Of a DNA stretch of 64,000 bases, positions 17,984-25,897 are shown piece after piece. Source of the DNA: Pseudomonas kribbensis. Its GTDB lineage: Bacteria > Pseudomonadota > Gammaproteobacteria > Pseudomonadales > Pseudomonadaceae. A program made the position numbers and the translations under genes. The notes under the pieces were generated by a model, which had not been told where the DNA came from, did not search any database, and worked only from the letters and a program-made list of their open reading frames with translations. Position 1 is the first letter of the stretch. Every line of letters starts with the position of its first letter. The DNA lies in assembly GCF_003352185.1 (NCBI RefSeq), contig NZ_CP029608.1, forward strand, positions 1,736,001 to 1,800,000. The letters are read 5' to 3'.

Positions 17984-19324
17984 TCAGGGCTGGACAACCG
18001 CACCCGGCTCCAGCGGCAACTCAAGACTGGCCACAAACCCGCCCTGCGGGTGATTGGCCAGTACCAGCGTCCCGCCATGGCGCTCCGCCGCCCGCCGGGC
18101 AATCGCCAGGCCCAGGCCATGGCCGGCAGCGGTCTGCCCCGGTGCCCGATAAAACGGTTCGCCCAACTGGCTCAAATGCTCGGCCTGGACCCCCGGCCCG
18201 TGATCGCGCACGCTGACCACGATTCGCTCGCCCTGACGTGAAGCCTGCATTTCAATCGATTGCCCTACCGGGTTGAAGCGCTGGGCATTGCGCAGCAGGT
18301 TGTCCACGGCGCGTTCGATCATGGTCGGCCAGCCGGTCAGATTGAGCTGCGGTTCGGCTTCCAGGCGCACCGTCTGCTCTGGCGAACCGAGTTGCGCATC
18401 CTTTTGCAGAGTGCCCAGCAGCGCATTCAGATCCACGGCTTCGGCGCTGGCGTTGTCGGCATCGACTCGCGCCAGCACCAGGATTTCACTGATCAATGCT
18501 TCCAGCCGATCGCACTCGCGGGTCAGGCGAGGCCAGAGTTTTTCCCGTTCTTCCGGACTCGCCCGTTCGGCCAATGCCAGCGCGATACGCAGCCGTGCCA
18601 GCGGGGAGCGCAATTCGTGGGACACGTCGCGCAGCAACTGGCGCTGGCTGCCGATCAGGCTTTGCAGGCGTGCGCCCATGCGGTTGAAGTCGTTGGCCAG
18701 CACACCGAACTCATCGCGGCGGTTGGCCAGTTTCGCCAGACTATTCTGTTGATAGGTGGTCTGCCCCAGATCGTGCACCGCGCCGCGCAAGCGGTTGAGC
18801 GGGCGGGTGATGGAGAGTGTCACCAAAAGGCTGAACAGGGTCAGCACCACCAGCGCGATCCCCAGCGCACTCAATGGCCAGAGCAGACTTTCACGGTGCC
18901 AGGCGTCGAGTTCCGGATGCGGGATGCGGTAGATGAACAGGTAGGTGTCACCGGTCTTTTCACTGGTGAACTCATCGGTCAGGCGCCGCCAGGGCAGGCG
19001 TCGGTCATCGTTGTTCTGCCGTGCCTCGAACGCCGCCGCGCGACGGGGGAAGGTGCCGCGCACCACCGGGTCGCCGCTCTCGTTCAGCACCTGGACGTCG
19101 ATGTGATATTGGCGTTTACGCTGCTGGAGGATGTCTTGAGCGGCGTCCTCGCCCTGGGATTCGTAGGTCTGCGTCCAGTCGGCGGCCAACGTATTGAGCC
19201 CCGGATGGCGGCTGAGGATCCATGCGTCCTGATTGAGCATGTGCCCCAGCAGAATGGAAAGCCCCGCAACCAGAGCGATGGCCAGCCAGAAGCTCGCGAG
19301 AATACGCCAGAACAATGAACGCAC
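17984..19324 (-). CDS. cpxA: CpxA-like envelope-stress sensor histidine kinase
   Basis: This 446-residue protein has a membrane span near 7-29, a periplasmic sensor domain to about 147, a second span at about 148-172, and a HAMP linker. The phosphoacceptor His236 lies in DVSHELRSPLARL. The ATPase boxes are N (DNLLRNAQRFNP), G1 (VRDHGPG) and G2 (GHGLGLAI). The neighbouring cpxR and Spy/CpxP-like genes support CpxA identity; the P. aeruginosa orthologue has been called CpxS. It is separated from the upstream Spy-like gene by a terminator, so its expression may depend on read-through or an internal promoter. Confidence 0.88.
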   Translation of the reverse strand: MRSLFWRILASFWLAIALVAGLSILLGHMLNQDAWILSRHPGLNTLAADWTQTYESQGEDAAQDILQQRKRQYHIDVQVLNESGDPVVRGTFPRRAAAFEARQNNDDRRLPWRRLTDEFTSEKTGDTYLFIYRIPHPELDAWHRESLLWPLSALGIALVVLTLFSLLVTLSITRPLNRLRGAVHDLGQTTYQQNSLAKLANRRDEFGVLANDFNRMGARLQSLIGSQRQLLRDVSHELRSPLARLRIALALAERASPEEREKLWPRLTRECDRLEALISEILVLARVDADNASAEAVDLNALLGTLQKDAQLGSPEQTVRLEAEPQLNLTGWPTMIERAVDNLLRNAQRFNPVGQSIEMQASRQGERIVVSVRDHGPGVQAEHLSQLGEPFYRAPGQTAAGHGLGLAIARRAAERHGGTLVLANHPQGGFVASLELPLEPGAVVQP

Positions 19325-19337
19325 AGAAAATCCTCAA

Positions 19338-19371
19338 ACAAAGAAAACCCAACGGCAATTAGCCGTTGGGT
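19338..19371 (-). terminator. Intrinsic terminator after the Spy/CpxP-like gene
   Basis: A perfect ten-base-pair stem (ACCCAACGGC, positions 19347-19356 with 19362-19371) and a five-base loop are followed in the minus direction by TTTTCTTTG. It sits between the Spy-like stop and the kinase start. Incomplete termination would lower kinase relative to Spy expression. Confidence 0.8.
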
Positions 19372-19391
19372 CGGGGCGTGACGCTAGAACA

Positions 19392-19841
19392 TTATTGCGC
19401 CTTTTGCGGCTGTTGCGCTTTCCAGGCCTTGAACTCGGCCCATTCAGCACGACGCTCGGCCTGTTTCTTCTGGATCTCGTCGAATTTCTTCTGTTGATCC
19501 GGTTTCAGCACGGCGCGGACATCGGATTCGGCTTTCTTGTGGTTGGCCGCCATCTCGTCCTTCATGGCTTTCTGGTCGGCTGGCGAGAGTTTCTCCAGGT
19601 ATTTCTCGACCGTCTGCTTACGTTCGTGCATTTGCTCGCCCATGATCTTGCGGATCTGCTCGCGCTGTTCACGGGAGAGGTCCAGCTGGCTGTACGGGCC
19701 TTTGCCGTGTATGCGGTGCATCTGACCGCCGTGGCTCCAGCCGCCGTCCGGCCCACCCATCGGGCCACCATCCTGCGGCACGGCCATGGCGACGGTTGGC
19801 AGAGCGGCAGCGAACATCAGAGCGATAAGAGTCTTGCGCAT
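19392..19841 (-). CDS. Spy/CpxP-like periplasmic chaperone
   Basis: The ATG at 19841 follows AAGGAG. The 149-residue product has a signal peptide ending AMA (MRKTLIALMFAAALPTVAMA), then a Gly/His-rich segment. A charged helical body follows with LSREQREQIRKIM and LKPDQQKKFDEIQ, the LTxxQ-type motifs of the Spy/CpxP family. It probably binds unfolded envelope proteins and may modulate the neighbouring kinase, as CpxP does in enterics (inference). The CpxR box upstream fits induction by envelope stress. Confidence 0.88.
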   Translation of the reverse strand: MRKTLIALMFAAALPTVAMAVPQDGGPMGGPDGGWSHGGQMHRIHGKGPYSQLDLSREQREQIRKIMGEQMHERKQTVEKYLEKLSPADQKAMKDEMAANHKKAESDVRAVLKPDQQKKFDEIQKKQAERRAEWAEFKAWKAQQPQKAQ

Positions 19842-19923
19842 GGTGTATCTCCTTGTCTCGTTCCCGGTACGTTCCGGATGAGTACAGATTACGGAGATCA
19901 AGGTCAGCGGCGGTCAGCGCTGG

Positions 19924-19939
19924 GTAAAGCTTGGGTAAA
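19924..19939. promoter_or_regulatory. Candidate CpxR box
   Basis: Two GTAAA half-sites (19924-19928 and 19935-19939) are direct repeats eleven bases apart, one helical turn, as in CpxR boxes (GTAAA, short spacer, GTAAA). The site is about 83 bases upstream of the Spy-like start and just beyond the end of cpxR. Confidence 0.55.
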
Positions 19940-19969
19940 GACGCTTTGTCATCGAACTGACAAAGCGTC
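19940..19969 (-). terminator. Hairpin between cpxR and the Spy-like gene
   Basis: A perfect eleven-base-pair stem (GACGCTTTGTC with GACAAAGCGTC) encloses an eight-base loop. In the minus direction it is followed only by TTTACCC. It is probably a weak terminator or attenuator after cpxR, and it abuts the candidate CpxR box. Confidence 0.5.
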
Positions 19970-19983
19970 CGCGTGCGGGGGAT

Positions 19984-20661
19984 TCAGAGGCTGTAATAGT
20001 AGCCACGGCTGCGCAGGGCCACGATGCGCGGGCGGCCGTCGGCGTGGGGGCCGATCTTCTTGCGCAGGTTGCTGACGTGCATGTCCAGGCTGCGGTCGTA
20101 CAGGGTCAGCTTGCGGCCGAGGGCGATCTGCGCCAGTTCCTGTTTGTCCAGCGGCTCGCCCGGCTGCTTGAGCAGCGCTTCTAGCAGGCGGCTCTCGGAA
20201 ACGGTGAGGGTAAACTCCTTTTCGTCGATGCTGACCACGCCACGTACCGGGCTGAAGCTCAGATCGCCCAGCTCGAGCTGGGTCGACACGGCGGCCGGGT
20301 GACTGCGGCGCAGCACGGCGCGCAGGCGGGCAGTGAGCTCTCGCGGATCGCAGGGTTTGGCCAGGTAATCGTCGGCACCCAGTTCCAGGCCGAGAATGCG
20401 GTCCAGCGGTTCGCCACGGGCCGAAAGCATCACCACCGGCAGATCGGCGTGTTCACTGCGCAATTGCTTGAGCAGTTCCAGACCGCTGCCGTCGGGCAGC
20501 ATCACGTCCAGCACCACCGCGGCGGGGGCGGATTCGGCCAAAGCCTTGCGGGCGCTCTGGCCGTCGTGGCACGCACGGACCTGAAAGCCTTCCTGGCTCA
20601 GCCAACTGCTCAGAAGCTCACACAGCTCCTGGTCATCATCAATCAGTAACAGCTCGCTCAT
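19984..20661 (-). CDS. cpxR: CpxR-like OmpR-family response regulator
   Basis: This 225-residue protein has an N-terminal receiver with the acidic pocket LLIDDDQE, phosphoacceptor Asp52 (VVLDVMLPDGSG), the conserved Thr/Ser position replaced in MLSARGE, and Lys in YLAKPCDPREL. The C-terminal OmpR winged helix includes LYDRSLDMHVSNLRKKIG and RGYYY. Position beside the CpxA-like kinase and Spy-like gene supports CpxR. In P. aeruginosa CpxR activates envelope and efflux genes. Confidence 0.9.
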   Translation of the reverse strand: MSELLLIDDDQELCELLSSWLSQEGFQVRACHDGQSARKALAESAPAAVVLDVMLPDGSGLELLKQLRSEHADLPVVMLSARGEPLDRILGLELGADDYLAKPCDPRELTARLRAVLRRSHPAAVSTQLELGDLSFSPVRGVVSIDEKEFTLTVSESRLLEALLKQPGEPLDKQELAQIALGRKLTLYDRSLDMHVSNLRKKIGPHADGRPRIVALRSRGYYYSL

Positions 20662-20668
20662 GACTCAC

Positions 20669-21079
20669 TCAATTTAGCCATTGTCGACGTTTTCGACTTG
20701 CACCACTGGCAAAGATACCGCAGAGCAGGGCCAATAGCGCTACCCCGGCACCGGTGACGAACCATTGCTGCTGTTCCGTCAGCAGGCGCGGCAACGGGCT
20801 GGCCTGGGCTTCCTTGAGTTGCAGCTTCAGACGCTGGTTCTCCTGGCGCAACCGGGCAAGCTGGGCGCTTTCGCGGGTGTTATCGGCATTCTGCAGTTGT
20901 TTGCTCAGTTCTTCCCGCTGCTGCTCGCTGGCCTTCAGGCGCTGCTGCAACTCGGTGATCTGGCTGCCGGCGCTCAACGAAAGTGGCGTGGAATTGCCGC
21001 TTTCGGTGCTTTCTTCGCCATGGGCGGGCGCCATGATCGACAACGTGACCAGCATCAGACACAACGGACCCTTGCGCAT
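20669..21079 (-). CDS. Coiled-coil membrane-anchored hypothetical protein
   Basis: The ATG at 21079 (MRKGPLCLMLVTLSIMAPAHGEE) is preferred because it starts a signal peptide directly. The 136-residue product then has a coiled coil (ELQQRLKASEQQREELSKQL to RQENQRLKLQLKEAQ) and a C-terminal membrane span (WFVTGAGVALLALLCGIFASG) with a basic RKRRQWLN tail. The layout resembles the C-terminal half of YgiM/SH3-type envelope proteins without the SH3 domain. The gene ends seven bases before cpxR starts, so it is probably transcribed with cpxR, but its function is unknown. Confidence 0.75.
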   Translation of the reverse strand: MRKGPLCLMLVTLSIMAPAHGEESTESGNSTPLSLSAGSQITELQQRLKASEQQREELSKQLQNADNTRESAQLARLRQENQRLKLQLKEAQASPLPRLLTEQQQWFVTGAGVALLALLCGIFASGASRKRRQWLN

Positions 21080-21151
21080 CGCGACTCCTGTTACCAAATG
21101 GATATTGGGCAGGTTGTCGGCCGGCAAACGAGAATAATGAGCGATTGAGAA

Positions 21152-21178
21152 CGCGATGAACCGACAAGGTTCATCGCG
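21152..21178 (-). terminator. Terminator-like hairpin after yciI
   Basis: A perfect eleven-base-pair stem (CGCGATGAACC with GGTTCATCGCG) encloses a five-base loop and is followed in the minus direction by TTCTC. It lies between the yciI stop and the start of the coiled-coil gene, so it separates the yciB-yciI unit from the Cpx unit. Confidence 0.6.
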
Positions 21179-21188
21179 CGGGGAAGGA

Positions 21189-21488
21189 TTACGGCAGGAC
21201 TTGCTTGAACGGCTTCACGACAACGTTGGCGTAGACGCCAGCGGCGATGTACGGATCGGCGTCGGCCCAGGCCTGCGCGGCGCTCAGGGAGTCGAATTCG
21301 GCAACGATCAGGCTGCCGGTGAAACCCGCTGCGCCCGGATCATTGCTGTCGACCGCCGGGTGCGGGCCGGCCAGGACGATGCGGCCTTCACCCTTGAGCA
21401 CTTGCAGGCGTTCAAGGTGGGCCGGGCGGGCGGCGAGGCGCGCGTCCAGGGAGTTGGCGACGTCGGTGGCAATGATTGCGTAGAGCAT
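21189..21488 (-). CDS. yciI: YciI-family protein
   Basis: This 99-residue protein has the ferredoxin-like YciI fold. It contains the conserved His/Asp pair of the family ([24 protein letters not shown]), [26 protein letters not shown] and the C-terminal [11 protein letters not shown]. The biochemical role is not established. The start lies one base beyond the yciB stop, an arrangement shared with other pseudomonads. Confidence 0.93.
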   Translation of the reverse strand: MLYAIIATDVANSLDARLAARPAHLERLQVLKGEGRIVLAGPHPAVDSNDPGAAGFTGSLIVAEFDSLSAAQAWADADPYIAAGVYANVVVKPFKQVLP

Positions 21489-21489
21489 G

Positions 21490-22086
21490 TCAGTCCTCGG
21501 TTTTTGGTGTTGTGGTATCGGCGTCGTGCAGGTGACGGGACAGGTAGATGCCCTGAGCGACCAGGAACAGCACGGTCAGGCCCAGGCTGCCGAACACCTT
21601 GAAGTCCACCCAGTAGTCCTGGAAGGTGAACGCGACGAACAGGTTGGCGGCTCCGCAGAACAGGAAGAAGCCGATCCAGGCGATGTTCAGGCGCGTCCAG
21701 ACAGCGTCCGGCAGGGTCAGCGCGTGGCCCATTATGCGCTTGATCAACAGGCGGTCACCGATGAAGTGGCTGCCGATGAAGGCCAGGGCGAACAGCCAGT
21801 TGACCACCGGGGCTTTCCATTTCAGGAAGGTTTCGCTGTGGAAGGCCAGGGTCAGGCTGCCGAACACGAGGCAGGCGATCAGGGTCAGCCACTGGCTCTT
21901 TTCCAGCTTGCGCTGCTTGATGAAGAGCGCGCCATAGACCACCAGAGAGCTGATGATCAGCACGGCGGTGGCGCTGTAGATGCCGCCTACGGTCAACTCA
22001 TGGCCGGCAACGTCGACGGTGCGTGGATCGAGTTTGTAGACGATGAAAAACAGCAGAAGCGGGATGAAATCGATGAATTGTTTCAC
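21490..22086 (-). CDS. yciB: Inner-membrane spanning protein YciB (IspA)
   Basis: This is a 198-residue polytopic protein with about five or six spans. It starts at a GTG at 22086 ([20 protein letters not shown]), which matches the usual N-terminus. An upstream ATG at 22125 would add an unusual leader. The core [22 protein letters not shown] and [16 protein letters not shown] is characteristic. YciB takes part in cell-envelope and septation maintenance. It is divergent from the PHP gene. Confidence 0.93.
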   Translation of the reverse strand: MKQFIDFIPLLLFFIVYKLDPRTVDVAGHELTVGGIYSATAVLIISSLVVYGALFIKQRKLEKSQWLTLIACLVFGSLTLAFHSETFLKWKAPVVNWLFALAFIGSHFIGDRLLIKRIMGHALTLPDAVWTRLNIAWIGFFLFCGAANLFVAFTFQDYWVDFKVFGSLGLTVLFLVAQGIYLSRHLHDADTTTPKTED

Positions 22087-22173
22087 AGTGAGAGCCAGAA
22101 GCTGGATGTGGCGGCATAATAACAAACATATGGGCGCGCGATAGCGCCAGCTGATTTGAGGTTACACATCCCC

Positions 22174-23037
22174 GTGAATGTTGATTTGCACTGCCACAGC
22201 ACGGCCTCCGATGGCGCCCTGGCGCCTGCGGCACTGGTTGCGCGTGCGTTCGAAAACGGCGTGCGAATCCTGGCCCTGACCGATCATGACACCCTCGAAG
22301 GCCTCGCCGAAGCGCGTACGGCCGCCGAAGCGCTGGGCATGCAACTGGTCAACGGCGTCGAACTGTCCTGCACCTGGGGCGGCGCGACCATTCATGTGCT
22401 GGGCTACGGTTTCGATGTCAACGCCGCGCCGTTGGTCGAGGCAATCGCCAGTCTGCACGATGGCCGCTGGCTGCGGTCTGAAGAAATAAGCCGCAAGCTC
22501 GCCCTCAAAGGCATGCCCGGCGCCCTCGACGGCGCGCGGCAGATCCAGCAGGAACTGGGCGACAGCGGCAACGCACCGGCCCGTCCGCATTTCGCCGACT
22601 GGATGGTGCGTGAAGGTTTTGTAAAGGATCGCGCCGAAGCGTTCCGCAAATGGCTCGGCGCCGGCAAGCTGGGGGATGTCAAGCAACACTGGCCGACCCT
22701 CGAAGACACCGTCGGCACGCTGCGCGCCGCCGGGGCCTGGGTCAGCCTGGCGCATCCCTGGCACTACGATTTCACGCGCAGCAAGCGCCGAAAGCTGATT
22801 GCCGACTATATTCAAGCGGGCGGGCAGGCGCTCGAGGTGGTCAACGGTCATCAGCCTGCGGAACAGGTGGGCAGCCTGGCGATCCTTGCCCGTGAGTTTG
22901 GTCTGCTGGTCAGCGCCGGCAGTGATTTTCATGGCCCTGGAGGCTGGTCGGAGATCGGCCAGTACCGGCCGCTCCCTGAGGACCTTCCACCCCTGTGGTG
23001 TCGGTTCAAACATGACACAGTTATTGCCGCCGTCTGA
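22174..23037 (+). CDS. PHP-domain phosphoesterase (RNase AM/YciV type)
   Basis: The GTG at 22174 with GAGG upstream gives 287 residues. PHP metal motifs are visible: DLHCHSTASDG at the N-terminus, LTDHDTLEG, GVELSC, SLAHPWHYDF and SAGSDFHGP. Homologues (E. coli YciV/TrpH) remove nucleotides 5'-to-3' and hydrolyse 3',5'-bisphosphonucleotides. The next gene, yciO, follows after 13 bases, so the two are co-transcribed as in other gammaproteobacteria. Confidence 0.9.
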   Translation: MNVDLHCHSTASDGALAPAALVARAFENGVRILALTDHDTLEGLAEARTAAEALGMQLVNGVELSCTWGGATIHVLGYGFDVNAAPLVEAIASLHDGRWLRSEEISRKLALKGMPGALDGARQIQQELGDSGNAPARPHFADWMVREGFVKDRAEAFRKWLGAGKLGDVKQHWPTLEDTVGTLRAAGAWVSLAHPWHYDFTRSKRRKLIADYIQAGGQALEVVNGHQPAEQVGSLAILAREFGLLVSAGSDFHGPGGWSEIGQYRPLPEDLPPLWCRFKHDTVIAAV

Positions 23038-23050
23038 ACAGGTAGAGAAT

Positions 23051-23680
23051 GTGAGTCAATTTTTCCAGATCCATCCGGAAAACCCGCAAGCGCGCCTGAT
23101 CAAACAGGCGGTCGAGATCATCCGCAAGGGCGGGGTGGTGGTCTATCCAACGGACTCTTCCTACGCAATCGGCTGCCAGATCGGCGACAAGAACGGCATC
23201 GAGCGCGTTCGACGCCTGCGTCAGCTCGACGAAAAGCACAACTTCGCGCTGATCTGCAGCGACCTGTCGCAACTGGGCAATTACGCCAAGATCGACACCG
23301 GCACCTTCCGTATTCTGAAAGCCCACCTGCCGGGGCCTTACACCTTCATTCTCAACGCCACCCGTGAAGTGCCCCGGCTGTTGCTGCATCCGAAGAAACG
23401 CACCATCGGCCTGCGCGTGCCGAGTCACCCGATTGCCCTGGCGCTGCTGGCCGAACTGGGCGAACCGCTGATGAGCGTGACCCTGATCATGCCCGGCGAT
23501 GAAGACCCGCTGAGTGATCCGTACGAAATGCGCCAATTGCTGGAACATCAGGTGGATCTGATCATCGATGGCGGTTTCGGCGGTATCAAAGCGTCGACCG
23601 TGATCGACCTGACCGGCGACGATCCGGAAGTGGTCCGCGTCGGTTGCGGCGATCCGGCTCCGTTCATGGTCGAGGCCTGA
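23051..23680 (+). CDS. yciO: YciO, Sua5/YciO/YrdC-family protein
   Basis: The GTG at 23051 (SQFFQIHPENPQARLIKQAVEII) gives 209 residues, the usual YciO length. The YrdC/Sua5 nucleotide-binding core is clear (GGVVVYPTDSSYAIGC, HLPGPYTFIL, KKRTIGLRVP, STVIDLTGDDPEVVRVG). TsaC/Sua5 members make threonylcarbamoyl-AMP for tRNA t6A. YciO is a paralogue with weak or uncertain activity. Its stop is immediately followed by the scpA ATG. Confidence 0.92.
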   Translation: MSQFFQIHPENPQARLIKQAVEIIRKGGVVVYPTDSSYAIGCQIGDKNGIERVRRLRQLDEKHNFALICSDLSQLGNYAKIDTGTFRILKAHLPGPYTFILNATREVPRLLLHPKKRTIGLRVPSHPIALALLAELGEPLMSVTLIMPGDEDPLSDPYEMRQLLEHQVDLIIDGGFGGIKASTVIDLTGDDPEVVRVGCGDPAPFMVEA

Positions 23681-24499
23681 ATGTCCGCAGTAGAAACCGT
23701 TGATCCCCAGGCCGGTGCCCAGCAGGAACTGCCGTTTGCCATGGTCTATGGCCAGGCCGTCACGGAAATGCCGCTGGACCTGTACATCCCGCCGGACGCC
23801 CTGGAAGTCTTCCTCGAAGCCTTCGAAGGGCCGCTCGACCTGCTGCTGTATCTGATCCGCAAACAGAACATCAACATCCTCGACATCCCGGTGGCGGAAA
23901 TCACCCGCCAGTACATGGGCTATGTCGAGCTGATGCAGTCGGTGCGCCTGGAGCTGGCCGCCGAATACTTGGTGATGGCCGCAATGCTGGCCGAGATCAA
24001 GTCGCGGATGCTGTTGCCCCGGGCCGAAACCGTCGAAGAGGAAGAGGAAGACCCGCGCGCCGAACTGATCCGCCGCCTGCAGGAATACGAACGCTTCAAG
24101 GCCGCCGCCGAGGGCATCGATGGCCTGAGCCGGGTCGGTCGCGACGTGATCGTGCCCAAGCTCGACGCGCCGCAGGTCACGGTGCGCAAGTTGCTGCCGG
24201 ACGTGGCGCTGGAAGAAATCCTGATGTCCATGGCCGAAGTGCTGCGCCGTGGCGACATGTTTGAAAGCCACCAGGTCAGCCGCGAGGCACTGTCCACCCG
24301 CGAACGCATGAGCGATGTGCTGGAGCGGCTCAAGGGCGGCGGCTTTGTGCCGTTCGTCGAGCTGTTCACCGCTGAGGAGGGCCGGCTCGGTGTGGTGGTG
24401 ACCTTCATGGCGATCCTTGAACTGGTCAAGGAATCCCTGGTCGAGCTGGTGCAGAATGAGCCGTTCGCCGCGATCCACGTGCGAGCCCGAGTCGAATAA
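23681..24499 (+). CDS. scpA: Segregation and condensation protein A
   Basis: This 272-residue kleisin of the SMC-ScpAB complex has the N-terminal FEGPLDLLLYLIRKQNINILDIPVAEI motif, the LAAEYLVMAAMLAEIKSRMLLP helix and a C-terminal winged helix (VVVTFMAILELVKESLVELVQ). It would bridge SMC heads in chromosome organisation. Start ATG 23681 directly abuts the yciO stop, and scpB follows after 11 bases. Confidence 0.95.
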   Translation: MSAVETVDPQAGAQQELPFAMVYGQAVTEMPLDLYIPPDALEVFLEAFEGPLDLLLYLIRKQNINILDIPVAEITRQYMGYVELMQSVRLELAAEYLVMAAMLAEIKSRMLLPRAETVEEEEEDPRAELIRRLQEYERFKAAAEGIDGLSRVGRDVIVPKLDAPQVTVRKLLPDVALEEILMSMAEVLRRGDMFESHQVSREALSTRERMSDVLERLKGGGFVPFVELFTAEEGRLGVVVTFMAILELVKESLVELVQNEPFAAIHVRARVE

Positions 24500-24510
24500 C
24501 GAGTCCGAAC

Positions 24511-25548
24511 ATGAACCTGAGTGAACCCCGCGAGCTGGCGCCCCTGCTTGAAGCCTTTCTGTTGGCCTCGGGAAAGCCGCAAACCCTTGAACGCCTGTAC
24601 GAGTTGTTCGAGGAAGGCGAACGGCCGGAGCCGCCGGTCTTCAAGAAAGCCCTGACCCTGCTCGGCAAGTCCTGCGAGGGGCGGGCGTTCGAGCTCGTGG
24701 AGGTCGCGTCCGGTTATCGCCTGCAGATTCGCGAGAAGTTCGCACCGTGGGTCGGCCGCCTGTGGGAGGAGCGCCCGCAGCGTTATTCCCGGGCCCTGCT
24801 GGAAACCATGGCGCTGATCGCCTATCGCCAGCCGATCACCCGGGGCGAGATCGAAGACGTGCGGGGCGTGGCGGTCAACACCAACATCGTCAAGACCTTG
24901 ATGGAGCGCGAGTGGATCCGTGTCGTCGGTTACCGCGACGTGCCGGGCAAACCGGCGATGTTCGCCACCACCAAGTTGTTCCTCGATCATTTCAATCTCA
25001 AGAGCCTCGATGAGTTGCCACCGCTGGCCGAACTGCGTGAGATCGAGCCGGTCCCGGTACTCGACTTCGACGACGCCCCCGTGCCTGCGGGCTTGCAGGA
25101 ACTGGCGGATGCCAGCGCCGAGTCGGAAGAGCCGAAGGAGGAAACCAGTTTCCACAGCTTGTTGCTCGAACTGGACAGCATGGAGGAGGGAATCAAGACC
25201 GACTTCGACGATTTGCTGCGGGATGTTGCGGATGGCGAGCCGATGCCGTCCGGGTTTGAGTCCGATCCGGTCGAGCCGCCAGCCGATGGTGAGTTCGAAG
25301 CAGAGCCGGAGGTCGATTTTGAGCCTGAATCGGAATTTGAGCCTGAAATTGAGTCCGAGGCTGAACCTGAGCCTGAGCAGGAAGACGATGTCCTCGGCGT
25401 GGCCGAAGCCCGGGAAAAGCTGCTGGCCGCCGTTGCTCGCCTCGAACAACCTGCACCGGAACCTGAGGAAGAGCTGAGCGAAGAAGAAGCCGAAGCCCGC
25501 GCTCTGGCCGAAGCCATCGAAGCCGAACGCCGCGAGTTCGAAGATTGA
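24511..25548 (+). CDS. scpB: Segregation and condensation protein B with long acidic tail
   Basis: Residues 1 to about 170 hold the two winged helices of ScpB (LLEAFLLASGKPQTLERLYELFEEG, then RYSRALLETMALIAYRQPITRGEIEDVRGV). The remaining ~170 residues form an acidic, Pro/Glu-rich low-complexity tail with EPE and ESE repeats between about 245 and 290, then an Ala/Glu helix. With 345 residues it is well above the ~200 of Bacillus ScpB; the tail appears typical of pseudomonads. Confidence 0.93.
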   Translation: MNLSEPRELAPLLEAFLLASGKPQTLERLYELFEEGERPEPPVFKKALTLLGKSCEGRAFELVEVASGYRLQIREKFAPWVGRLWEERPQRYSRALLETMALIAYRQPITRGEIEDVRGVAVNTNIVKTLMEREWIRVVGYRDVPGKPAMFATTKLFLDHFNLKSLDELPPLAELREIEPVPVLDFDDAPVPAGLQELADASAESEEPKEETSFHSLLLELDSMEEGIKTDFDDLLRDVADGEPMPSGFESDPVEPPADGEFEAEPEVDFEPESEFEPEIESEAEPEPEQEDDVLGVAEAREKLLAAVARLEQPAPEPEEELSEEEAEARALAEAIEAERREFED

Positions 25549-25550
25549 GC

Positions 25551-25742
25551 ATGAGCTCGACCAAGGACCCGTGCATCAGCCTCTGCAAGTTCAGTGATGA
25601 CATCTGCCTCGGTTGCGGGCGCAGCAAGCGCGAGATCAGGGCCTGGAAGAAACTCGACAAGGACGACAAGCGCACGGTGCTGGCCGAAGCCGCGTTGCGC
25701 CTGATCAAGCTCGGCGCCACCGGTCGGCGGAAAAAGAAATAA
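25551..25742 (+). CDS. DUF1289 small cysteine-rich protein
   Basis: The ATG at 25551 lies two bases after the scpB stop and gives 63 residues. Cys8, Cys12, Cys19 and Cys22 (PCISLCK...CLGCGRSKREI) form the DUF1289 signature, followed by a Trp/Lys helix and a KKK tail. The cysteines probably bind zinc or an Fe-S cluster. The function is unknown. It lies between scpB and rluB in the same direction. Confidence 0.9.
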   Translation: MSSTKDPCISLCKFSDDICLGCGRSKREIRAWKKLDKDDKRTVLAEAALRLIKLGATGRRKKK

Positions 25743-25897
25743 CCTGGCCTCGATCGACTAGTCTCTGATGCGCGAACGAACACATCCGCGTATGATTCGC
25801 GACCCTTCGGCGATCCCTTCGCCCGAAAAACCAGATTTCAATGCTTCGGCAGGCCCGATCCAGAGCCGCCGAACAGATCACACCGGGAGGTGCACAG

